A stretch of 64,000 nt of DNA from Paenibacillus andongensis (GTDB taxonomy: Bacteria; Bacillota; Bacilli; Paenibacillales; NBRC-103111). The translations under genes were made by a program, and so were the position numbers. The notes beneath the pieces are model-generated. The model was not told where the DNA came from, made no database searches, and worked only from the letters and a program-made list of their open reading frames with translations. The stretch covers positions 7,447,001 through 7,511,000 of the forward strand of contig NZ_CP104467.1 of the NCBI RefSeq assembly GCF_025369935.1. The letters run 5' to 3'. Below, one piece after another: positions 8,249 to 15,114 of this stretch; the stretch's first letter is position 1, and each line of letters begins with the position of its first letter.

Positions 8249-10363
8249 TTGTACAGCATAAGTGTTCTAATCATACTGTTCGTTTGTTTATTATTCCTCA
8301 TTTTCACCTGGATAGGGAGTGTCAAAGCGTCCCGCTTACTATATAACCAGAGTCTGGAACGGATGCACCGCAAAGCAAACAAGCTGCTTTTCTGGTCATG
8401 GTTTCCGGCTATTCCAGCTGCCGTAATCATTGGAGCTATTGTCTGGATGCAGCAATCCATGGATCTGGTCTTCTGGCAAGACCGCGTGTTTATTCAAGCT
8501 CCACTGGTAGTTCTTCCTATTTTGACCATATGGTTCGTATCGGTTCCTAAACTGATCAAATTACGCTCCTTAACGAAGCAAAGCTTAACCGAGCCTGGTG
8601 CTGCAATTGAACCAACTATTTACCATAGAGCTGCTAGCCCCGGTCTCATTATTCCTTTTCAAATGACGGCTCTAGGCGCGCTAACCGCTTTATATTTCTC
8701 ACTCGTGCCTCCGGTTCCATTTCGGTGGTTGGACATTTCCATACCTCTGGCTGCCTTTGTACTCGCAACGGTTGGACTTTGGTCGAGACATCAAATTCGC
8801 TTCAAGCAGGTAAGTAAAATGGAAACTTATGTCGTTCCTACCTTATGGAAACGCGCCTTAACAACGGTAGGAGTTTTGGCTGTTGTGGCTGGATCCGCCT
8901 ACTATTTGTTTATGCTAGCGATAAACAACAGTCAATTGCCAGCGGAAATCGATATGGCAAGCGGGACACACGATTATGGCGGGCAGGCAGTAACGGCGAA
9001 TATGAGTCCGCATAATCACGGAACAGAGGGTATGAACGGCTCCTCCTCCTCTGCCAAAATGGTGTCTGTTGCTGACCTTAATGGTCCGCTCGAAGGGACG
9101 CCGGATCGCCATTTTACACTTACAGCTCAGAAAAAAACGGTCACACTTAGCTCTGGCAAAACCGTGGATGCATGGACGTACAATGGGCAAATTCCAGGGC
9201 CGGAACTGCGTATGAAACAGGGAGAGTTGGTCGAGATCACTTTGGTCAACGAGGATATCGAGCATGGCGTTACCGCGCATTGGCACGGTTTGGATGTGCC
9301 GAATGCCGAGGACGGCGTTGCTGGAGCCACGCAAAATGCGGTTATGCCAGGCGAGAGCTACACGTATCGCTTCCGCGCAGAGCAAGTAGGCACTTTCTGG
9401 TATCACTCTCACCAAGATTCACAAGAGGCTGTGAGCATGGGACTCTTCGGAGCGTTAATCGTTGAGCCGAAGGTGGAAACCCTGCAGCAAGTTAAGGACA
9501 TTACGGTCATGACACACCGCTGGAAAGGCAATAATTTCGCCATTGGCGCGTCAGATCAATTAGAACGCATGACAATTGCGCCAGGGACGCCTGTCCGTAT
9601 GAGACTTATTAACACAGACGATTGGGTGCAGCAAAAATACACCCTTGTCGGCACTCATTTTGAGGTGGCAGCAATTGACGGAACGGAACTAAATAAGCCG
9701 GATGTATTGACTAATACACATTTGGTAGTGACTACAGGTGGTCGGTATGACATCACGTTCATCATGCCAGAGCGTCCTGTGTACCTGAATGTTGGCGATA
9801 ACCGCAGCAGCGGCATCTTGATGTCACCAGACGGTAAGGGAGAACTTCCCGAGCTTTCTCAAACGGTCGCTTTCGATCCCCTTCACTATGGTACCCCGAC
9901 CTCAACACCCTTTGATGCAAATAGTCGTTTTGATCGAAATTTCACCTTAATTTTGGATAATAAACTGGGGTTCTACAATCGTAATCTGAATTTCCTTTAT
10001 ACGTTGAATGGCGAAGTGTTCCCGAATACACCCATGCTAATGGTGAAAGAAGGCGATCTCGTCAAAACGACTATTGTGAACCGCGGTAACGTCGAACATC
10101 CCATGCACTTACATGGTCATCATGTACTTGTGCTGTCTCGCAATGGCAAACCATCCACGGGCAGCCCTTGGTGGTCCGATACGTTGGCTGTATTGCCAGG
10201 AGAAACTTATGAGGTAGCTTTCGTTGCAAATAATCCAGGACTATGGATGGATCATTGCCATAACCTCGTACATGCCGCAGCTGGAATGACGATGCATCTT
10301 ATGTATGAAGGCGTTACGACGCCATTCTCGGTAGGAAGCGGAACGATCAATCATCCAGAATGA
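8249..10363 (+). CDS. Multicopper oxidase with N-terminal multi-pass membrane domain
   Basis: This 704-residue protein begins with about six hydrophobic helices (residues 1-225), then a His/Met/Ser-rich linker (HDYGG, SPHNHGTEGMNG), then three cupredoxin domains outside the membrane. Copper ligands are all visible: HWHG (about 345), WYHSH (about 383), HPMHLHG (about 617) and HCHNLVHAAAGM (about 669), giving type 1 and type 2/3 sites. It should oxidise Cu(I), Fe(II), Mn(II) or phenolics with O2; the substrate is unknown. Translation starts at TTG with AGGAGGG 7 bases upstream; no ATG or GTG in frame fits better. The fused membrane domain is longer than the usual signal peptide of CueO/CotA types. 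A TATACT element at 8214-8219 is a possible -10. Confidence 0.92.
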   Translation: MYSISVLIILFVCLLFLIFTWIGSVKASRLLYNQSLERMHRKANKLLFWSWFPAIPAAVIIGAIVWMQQSMDLVFWQDRVFIQAPLVVLPILTIWFVSVPKLIKLRSLTKQSLTEPGAAIEPTIYHRAASPGLIIPFQMTALGALTALYFSLVPPVPFRWLDISIPLAAFVLATVGLWSRHQIRFKQVSKMETYVVPTLWKRALTTVGVLAVVAGSAYYLFMLAINNSQLPAEIDMASGTHDYGGQAVTANMSPHNHGTEGMNGSSSSAKMVSVADLNGPLEGTPDRHFTLTAQKKTVTLSSGKTVDAWTYNGQIPGPELRMKQGELVEITLVNEDIEHGVTAHWHGLDVPNAEDGVAGATQNAVMPGESYTYRFRAEQVGTFWYHSHQDSQEAVSMGLFGALIVEPKVETLQQVKDITVMTHRWKGNNFAIGASDQLERMTIAPGTPVRMRLINTDDWVQQKYTLVGTHFEVAAIDGTELNKPDVLTNTHLVVTTGGRYDITFIMPERPVYLNVGDNRSSGILMSPDGKGELPELSQTVAFDPLHYGTPTSTPFDANSRFDRNFTLILDNKLGFYNRNLNFLYTLNGEVFPNTPMLMVKEGDLVKTTIVNRGNVEHPMHLHGHHVLVLSRNGKPSTGSPWWSDTLAVLPGETYEVAFVANNPGLWMDHCHNLVHAAAGMTMHLMYEGVTTPFSVGSGTINHPE

Positions 10364-10416
10364 TTGACTCCGTTTTCATAAAAGAGGGAGGAGATGTTAG
10401 ATTACGTAACACACTG

Positions 10417-10446
10417 TTGACAAAATGGCCCGTATCCGATTACGCT
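10417..10446 (+). promoter_or_regulatory. Promoter of the riboswitch-deaminase transcript
   Basis: TTGACA (10417-10422), an 18-base spacer and TACGCT (10441-10446). The predicted start near 10453 would place the aptamer about 27 bases into the RNA. Confidence 0.55.
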
Positions 10447-10480
10447 ATAGGAAAGCAGGAACGGAACTGAATACTACCCA

Positions 10481-10547
10481 TTTCGTATAACCTTAATAAT
10501 TGGATTAAGGGTCTCTACTTAGAAACCGTAAATTTCTAGCTACGAAA
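10481..10547 (+). promoter_or_regulatory. Purine riboswitch aptamer, guanine class
   Basis: P1 pairs TTTCGTA (10481-10487) with TACGAAA (10541-10547). P2 pairs CCTTAAT with ATTAAGG around a loop containing TTGG. J2/3 reads GTCTCTAC. P3 pairs TAGAAA with TTTCTA around the invariant loop CCGTAAA. L2 GG and L3 CC can form the kissing pairs. The base before the closing TACG of P1 is C, the position (74 in xpt numbering) that selects guanine-type ligands; adenine switches have U. The aptamer is followed by a terminator that reuses its P1 and P3 3' strands. Ligand class is inferred from the consensus. The P3-J3/1 join is unusual (see findings). Confidence 0.88.
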
Positions 10548-10589
10548 AATGTGCGCATGTCAGGCATATTTTTCATGGCTAGTTTTTTT
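10536..10589 (+). terminator. Riboswitch-controlled intrinsic terminator
   Basis: Arms 10536-10554 and 10564-10582 form a 19-bp stem with one C-A mismatch and two G-U pairs, a 9-base loop and a T7 tract (10583-10589). The left arm contains the whole 3' strand of aptamer helix P1 and part of P3, so aptamer and terminator cannot coexist. Ligand binding should therefore allow read-through into the deaminase gene. Confidence 0.85.
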
Positions 10590-10629
10590 GTGTCCATTGC
10601 TTCATACAATAATAGGAGTAGGAGGCTTA

Positions 10630-11967
10630 ATGATGACAACCATTCTAATTAAAGATGCGCAAATTGTGACCATGAACGGCAATGGAGATATTATTACTGG
10701 GGATATTTTCATCGAAAATGACCGAATTACAGCAATGGGTCCGGATTTGAATCCAGCACAGGTGGATAAGGTGATTGACGCCAAGCATCGTACGATCATT
10801 CCAGGCTTCATTCAAACCCATATTCATTTATGCCAAACTATATTCCGCGGTAAAGGGGACGATCTGGAACTAATGGATTGGTTGAAAACGCGGATATGGC
10901 CGCTTGAAGCCTCGCATGATGAGGAATCGATCTATTATTCCGCCATGCTTGGCATCGGCGAGCTGATTCAAAGCGGTACAACGACGATCGTCGATATGGA
11001 GACGGTGCACCACACCGACTTTGCTTTTCAAGCTATCGCGGAGAGCGGCATTCGCGCTTTATCCGGCAAGGTGATGATGGACAAAGGGGACGAAGTTCCT
11101 TTTGCTTTGCAAGAGAAGACCTCCGAATCGCTCCAGCAAAGTGTCGATTTATTGGAGAAATGGAACGGCCACGACGATGGCCGCATCCAGTACGCGTTCT
11201 CTCCACGATTCGTCATATCGTGTACGGAAGAGCTGCTGCGTGAGGTCCGCAGCCTGTCGGAGCAGTACCAAGTGAAAGTGCACACGCACGCATCTGAGAA
11301 TCTCGGCGAGATTGAGATTGTGCAGGCCGAGACTGGCATGCGCAATGTTGTCTATCTCGATCATCTCGGTTTGGCGAATGAGCGCCTTATTCTGGCGCAC
11401 TGCATTTGGCTCGATGAGGAAGAGAAGCGCATCATCCATGAACGGGGCGTGCATGTGAGCCATTGTCCCGGCTCTAACCTGAAGCTTGCTTCAGGCATTG
11501 CCGAGACGCCTGATATGCTGAAGCTCGATATCTCCGTCAGCCTAGGAGCGGATGGCGCGCCGTGCAATAATAATCTCGATATGTTCAACGAGATGCGTTT
11601 GGCTGCGCTTATCCAGAAGCCGGTGCACGGGCCGACGGCCATGAATGCGCAGACGGTCTTCCGCATGGCGACCATTGGTGGCGCCCGCGCGGTCGGCATG
11701 GAGAAGGAGATCGGCAGCCTCGAGGTCGGCAAGAAGGCCGACCTCGCCATTCTCGATCTTAACAACTTCCACACGTATCCGTCCTTCGACGTGGATCCGA
11801 TCTCTCGCATCGTTTACTCCGCAACGCGAGCTGACGTGGAAACGACGATCATTAACGGTCGTATCGTCATGGAAAACCGCATCATGCGGACGATCGACAA
11901 AGACATCGTCCTGCCCGAAGCGAACCGCTCCATCCAGCGGTTGCTGAAGCGAGCCAACCTGCGCTAA
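10630..11967 (+). CDS. Amidohydrolase-superfamily deaminase (guanine / deoxyadenosine / MTA-SAH deaminase type)
   Basis: This 445-residue cytosolic TIM-barrel hydrolase has metal ligands THIH (about 64-66), a His in HTHASEN, a His in ILAHC and an Asp in GADGAPCNNN, the pattern of COG0402 deaminases such as MTA/SAH deaminase, 5'-deoxyadenosine deaminase, guanine deaminase and TrzN/AtzB. It would hydrolyse an exocyclic amino group of a purine or related ring. By sequence it leans to the deoxyadenosine/MTA branch, but a guanine-class riboswitch upstream points to guanine or a derivative. GGAGG lies 4 bases before the first ATG and 7 before the second (10633); either may be used. It is monocistronic with its own terminator. 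Substrate is uncertain. Confidence 0.88.
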   Translation: MMTTILIKDAQIVTMNGNGDIITGDIFIENDRITAMGPDLNPAQVDKVIDAKHRTIIPGFIQTHIHLCQTIFRGKGDDLELMDWLKTRIWPLEASHDEESIYYSAMLGIGELIQSGTTTIVDMETVHHTDFAFQAIAESGIRALSGKVMMDKGDEVPFALQEKTSESLQQSVDLLEKWNGHDDGRIQYAFSPRFVISCTEELLREVRSLSEQYQVKVHTHASENLGEIEIVQAETGMRNVVYLDHLGLANERLILAHCIWLDEEEKRIIHERGVHVSHCPGSNLKLASGIAETPDMLKLDISVSLGADGAPCNNNLDMFNEMRLAALIQKPVHGPTAMNAQTVFRMATIGGARAVGMEKEIGSLEVGKKADLAILDLNNFHTYPSFDVDPISRIVYSATRADVETTIINGRIVMENRIMRTIDKDIVLPEANRSIQRLLKRANLR

Positions 11968-11987
11968 GCAGCGGCTAACGCATATAG

Positions 11988-12035
11988 GCCTGCAAACCAA
12001 CGAGCGTAGCATTAGTTGGTTTGCAGGCTGTTTTT
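11988..12035 (+). terminator. Intrinsic terminator after the deaminase gene
   Basis: Perfect 14-bp arms GCCTGCAAACCAAC / GTTGGTTTGCAGGC around a 13-base loop, followed by TGTTTTT. Confidence 0.9.
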
Positions 12036-12128
12036 GCGTCCCCCAATGACTGCAAAGCAGATAGCACATCTGGTACTGCACTAAATAATTTGGATTAGCC
12101 AAAGGTTCCCCCTTACACGATTGTTCAT

Positions 12129-12144
12129 ATAGTAGTACTACTAT
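12129..12144. promoter_or_regulatory. 16-bp perfect palindrome upstream of the beta-propeller gene
   Basis: ATAGTAGTACTACTAT reads the same on both strands and ends 22 bases before the start codon of the YncE-like gene. It could be an operator or a short leader hairpin. No family is recognised. Confidence 0.4.
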
Positions 12145-12166
12145 GTTCATTGAAAGGGGAACTTCC

Positions 12167-13225
12167 ATGGCTCATAATCGAGATTCCCACACTCTTGCCC
12201 GATTGTCGCAAACGTTGCCCCAAGTCATTACAATTGTTAAAGTTGCCGGGGATGTTGGTGATATCCAAACGAATTCAGTAACGAATCGTGTCTATTTTGT
12301 TCATAGCGAAAACCAAGTTGGCGTCCTTGATGGGAAGACCAATAAGGTCCTCCGAAATGTGAAGGCTGGCGATGGCACCACTTTCCTTGCGGTAAATTCT
12401 CGTACCAATCGCATCTATGCCACGAACTTTCGGGATGCCACCGTTTCCGTAATTAGCGGAAAAACAAACAGCGTACTGACGGCCGTTCCCGTTGGGTTGC
12501 GTCCTTTTGGCCTTGGTATCCACCGAGGCAGCAATCGAATCTACGTAGCCAATACGAGCGGGACGATAAGCGTCATTGACGGCAGCACTAGCCGAGTTCT
12601 CCAAACGTTAAGGGTTGGCGGATCACCAGCGATGGTGTCTGTTAATCAGCGGACGAACCGCATTTATGTCACGAATGTAAGCAGTGATTCCGTTCATGTG
12701 ATTGATGGGAAGACGCTTCAAGTCGTTAAGACGATCAAAGTAGGTCGTAATCCTATTATTAAACCAGCTATCAATAGCGTGACCAATCGTATTTACTTAG
12801 CTAACAATCTGAGTCGTTTTACTTCGTTGATACATGGCCGCACCCTCGGGAAAAGTATCCCGATTCAACTAGGAAGCCGCCAAAGCGAGATCACTTTGAA
12901 CCCGCTGACGAATCGCATCTATGTCACAAGTGCGCAGCAAGAAGGCAGCGGCAAGCTCTTCGTCCTTAACGGACAAACGAATAAGATCGTAAAGACTTTA
13001 AAGATCCCGACATTTTCATCGATTCTCGTCAATCCACTCACGAACCACTTGTTCGTAGGGGATTCCGAAGAAAGAAATTTATTCGTTTACAGCGGGCGAA
13101 CCAACACGCGCTTAACGAAGCTTCGTACAAGGAAATCCGCAGGAAATATGGCTCTAAACATAAGAACAAACCGCATCTATGTAGGAAATATGGGCACCAT
13201 TACGGTTGTTCAAGACGGCATCTAA
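12167..13225 (+). CDS. YncE-like seven-bladed YVTN beta-propeller protein
   Basis: The 352-residue product is almost entirely repeats: eight TNRIYV-type strands (one as TNHLFV) at regular spacing of about 40 residues, each followed by VxVIDGKT-type strands. This fits seven blades with the last one closed by the N and C termini. There is no signal peptide or membrane segment, so it is probably cytosolic or released by lysis or another route. Similar proteins bind ligands or act as scaffolds; no active site is evident. The ATG at 12167 has AAAGGGGAA 5 bases upstream; a reading from 12143 lacks a site and would start inside the palindrome. It converges on the dehydrogenase gene with a shared stem-loop. 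Confidence 0.85.
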   Translation: MAHNRDSHTLARLSQTLPQVITIVKVAGDVGDIQTNSVTNRVYFVHSENQVGVLDGKTNKVLRNVKAGDGTTFLAVNSRTNRIYATNFRDATVSVISGKTNSVLTAVPVGLRPFGLGIHRGSNRIYVANTSGTISVIDGSTSRVLQTLRVGGSPAMVSVNQRTNRIYVTNVSSDSVHVIDGKTLQVVKTIKVGRNPIIKPAINSVTNRIYLANNLSRFTSLIHGRTLGKSIPIQLGSRQSEITLNPLTNRIYVTSAQQEGSGKLFVLNGQTNKIVKTLKIPTFSSILVNPLTNHLFVGDSEERNLFVYSGRTNTRLTKLRTRKSAGNMALNIRTNRIYVGNMGTITVVQDGI

Positions 13226-13230
13226 CCAAA

Positions 13231-13271
13231 AAGCCTCCAGACCCACGAGCAATCCGTGGACATGGAGGCTT
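13231..13271 (-). terminator. Terminator for the convergent dehydrogenase-like gene
   Basis: AAGCCTCCA and TGGAGGCTT outer arms with inner CCACG/CGTGG. The minus-strand reading ends in a T-run, so it mainly serves the gene at 13280; it also lies just past the propeller gene. Confidence 0.7.
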
Positions 13272-13279
13272 GTCTACGA

Positions 13280-14050
13280 TCATTCGAATAATGCACGAAG
13301 GTCGCTATTTTTCCGTTGAACAGACTTCATTAAATCGGCGTTAACTTCTTTCTCGTCCGCCATGCTAATCAGCGCATGAACATCCTTCGGCAAGCATTTC
13401 CCGCCGTACCCGCGACTTTCTTCATACACAAAGGTATGGCTGCGGCCGATTCTCGGGTCCTCGAGCCAAACTTCCCGCAGCTCATTGTAATCAATTCCAT
13501 GGGCTCCGGCAATATCATAAAACTCATTGCAAAACGACACTTTAAGCGCAAGGAAGCAATTCTCCATATACTTCGCCATTTCGGCTGTGCGTGCATCCGT
13601 CCGCCGGATTCTCACTTCTGCGTTATACACCTGCTGATAGGCACGGATCACAAGGCTAACATCCTCAGATTCGCCTCCAAATGTAAGCCACGTCCGATGA
13701 CGCAAATCCGAAAAGGGGTGATCCACGGTTTCTCCATAGTATTCCGGCTGGAACACGATGCTTTTCCCCGTTCGTTCCTTCATAGCGTCAGTGAACCCTA
13801 CAGGAACTGTCGAGCGTATCACAATGACTTTGGCTGTCAGCCAAGTAATCACTTCTTCCACGATGGACGTATCACATTTGCCGCTCGGGAGCGAGGGAGT
13901 CGGAACACAGACGAAGACGACATCGCTTTCGTTTACCTCCGCTTGGCTGCCCACCTGCATAGGTGCATCATAAACCGCAGCGTTTGGAAACAAAGCATGT
14001 ATCGCCTTCCCAACATGACCGTATCCAACAATTCCTATGTTCATCGTCAT
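13280..14050 (-). CDS. Short UDP-glucose/GDP-mannose dehydrogenase-like protein
   Basis: The 256-residue protein has the Rossmann start NIGIVGYGHVGKA, the motifs FVCVPTPSL and RSTVPVG, the helical segment AEMAKYMENCFLALK and GGKCLPKD carrying the catalytic Cys of UDP-sugar 6-dehydrogenases. Full enzymes are about 430 residues; here the C-terminal sugar-nucleotide domain is missing and the protein stops soon after the Cys loop. The reading frame is intact and the terminator follows directly, so this looks like a natural short form. It may still oxidise a sugar nucleotide or another alcohol to an acid, but that is uncertain. ATG 14050 has GGGG 9 bases upstream. It lies 48 bases downstream of the FTR1 gene and could be read from the Fur-controlled promoter. 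Confidence 0.82.
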   Translation of the reverse strand: MTMNIGIVGYGHVGKAIHALFPNAAVYDAPMQVGSQAEVNESDVVFVCVPTPSLPSGKCDTSIVEEVITWLTAKVIVIRSTVPVGFTDAMKERTGKSIVFQPEYYGETVDHPFSDLRHRTWLTFGGESEDVSLVIRAYQQVYNAEVRIRRTDARTAEMAKYMENCFLALKVSFCNEFYDIAGAHGIDYNELREVWLEDPRIGRSHTFVYEESRGYGGKCLPKDVHALISMADEKEVNADLMKSVQRKNSDLRALFE

Positions 14051-14098
14051 CAGTTCTCGCCCCTTATGCTTAACCATTCGAAATTCCTACTGCAGCTA

Positions 14099-15022
14099 TC
14101 ACGCAGCCACTTTCTCTTCCTCTGCCTGCTCCTGTTCATGACGCTTCTTCTGAACGGCAAGCAAGATGAATACCAAGAAGTAGTATCCCCAGTAACCGAC
14201 GAATTCTTCCAGGGAAGGGTTCTGCGTATAGCCTAGAAAAGCTTTGAAGAAAATGCCGACTTGACCGTTAATAAGCGGTTCTTTCCCAAAATCACGGAGA
14301 TATTGCACTCCATCAATGGGATGCTCTGGCATAATGCCCGTTATATTATATATTTCACCGATTTGGTGTCCTGCCGTCCGATATAAACTTCCAACGATAC
14401 CCAAGTCCTGCATAATGCCGATGGCTTGCACGAACAAACCCGCAGAAATCATCATCAGAAACACACTAGTGATGCGAAAGAACGTGCCCAACCGAATTCT
14501 CTTCGTCCCTTTGAAAAAAAGCAGGCCAATGACAACAGCCAGAATGAGTCCGCCCAGCGCTCCCCAGCTTTGGAGTGCTTTCTGTATGTTTCCTCCTGTA
14601 ATTGCTGCAAAGAAGAAAACCGTCTCCACGCCTTCGCGCACAACGACTAAGAACGAATGGACGACCATATTAATGGCGCCGCCAATGGTTAGAATATGTG
14701 CAACCTTGCTCTGAACTTTCCCTTGCAGTTCGCTATTTTGTTTGCCCATGAACATGATCATATGGGTCAGCAGCCCGGAAGAGACGAGCATAATGCCAAT
14801 TTTCAAGTAATTTTGGCTGCCCATACTGGCGAATCCGGTCAATAAAACCTGGAAAGCCAGAGCCAAGCCATAACTAACGATCAGAGCCAAAAACACACCA
14901 ACCCACACCCATTTGTGCCAGTGCACGGCATCAATACGCGTTAAATACGTAACGATGACACCAACAATGAGAATGGCCTCAAGCGCCTCACGAAATGTAA
15001 TGAGAAATGCCTGTAAATCCAT
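14099..15022 (-). CDS. FTR1-family high-affinity iron permease
   Basis: The 307-residue membrane protein has about seven helices and the two diagnostic iron-site motifs, REALE (11-15) and REGVE (129-133), of yeast Ftr1p and bacterial EfeU. It should carry ferric or ferrous iron across the cytoplasmic membrane. It is the third gene of a minus-strand set (16639, 15115, 14099) led by a promoter overlapped by a near-consensus Fur box. No EfeO or EfeB homologue is present. The two exported proteins upstream probably take the place of the usual partners. The C-terminal tail is charged (KKRHEQEQAEEE). A long hairpin separates it from the preceding gene. Confidence 0.93.
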   Translation of the reverse strand: MDLQAFLITFREALEAILIVGVIVTYLTRIDAVHWHKWVWVGVFLALIVSYGLALAFQVLLTGFASMGSQNYLKIGIMLVSSGLLTHMIMFMGKQNSELQGKVQSKVAHILTIGGAINMVVHSFLVVVREGVETVFFFAAITGGNIQKALQSWGALGGLILAVVIGLLFFKGTKRIRLGTFFRITSVFLMMISAGLFVQAIGIMQDLGIVGSLYRTAGHQIGEIYNITGIMPEHPIDGVQYLRDFGKEPLINGQVGIFFKAFLGYTQNPSLEEFVGYWGYYFLVFILLAVQKKRHEQEQAEEEKVAA

Positions 15023-15052
15023 AATCCGCCGCCCCCAGTTCTCTTCCTTGCT

Positions 15053-15097
15053 TCAGCATGCTGAAAGACACTTGCGCCTACTAGGCACAAGTGTCTT
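15053..15097 (-). other. Intercistronic hairpins between stalk-domain gene and FTR1 permease
   Basis: AAGACACTTG...GCC / GGC...CAAGTGTCTT arms form a 14-bp stem around a 5-base loop (15065-15097). It is followed on the minus strand by the perfect palindrome TTCAGCATGCTGAA (15053-15066). No T-run follows, so it may lower permease expression relative to the exported protein or protect the upstream message. Confidence 0.55.
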
Positions 15098-15114
15098 CGC
15101 TATGAATGAAATGA

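Noticed and set aside
10387..10420. Eight-codon leader peptide at 10396 with a strong GGGAGGAG in front
   Set aside because: The site abuts the ATG with no spacing, and the predicted promoter lies downstream of it.
13376..14236. Plus-strand open frame of 286 codons across the dehydrogenase and FTR1 gene ends
   Set aside because: Antisense to two genes with clear motifs; the translation is Cys/His-rich nonsense without domains.
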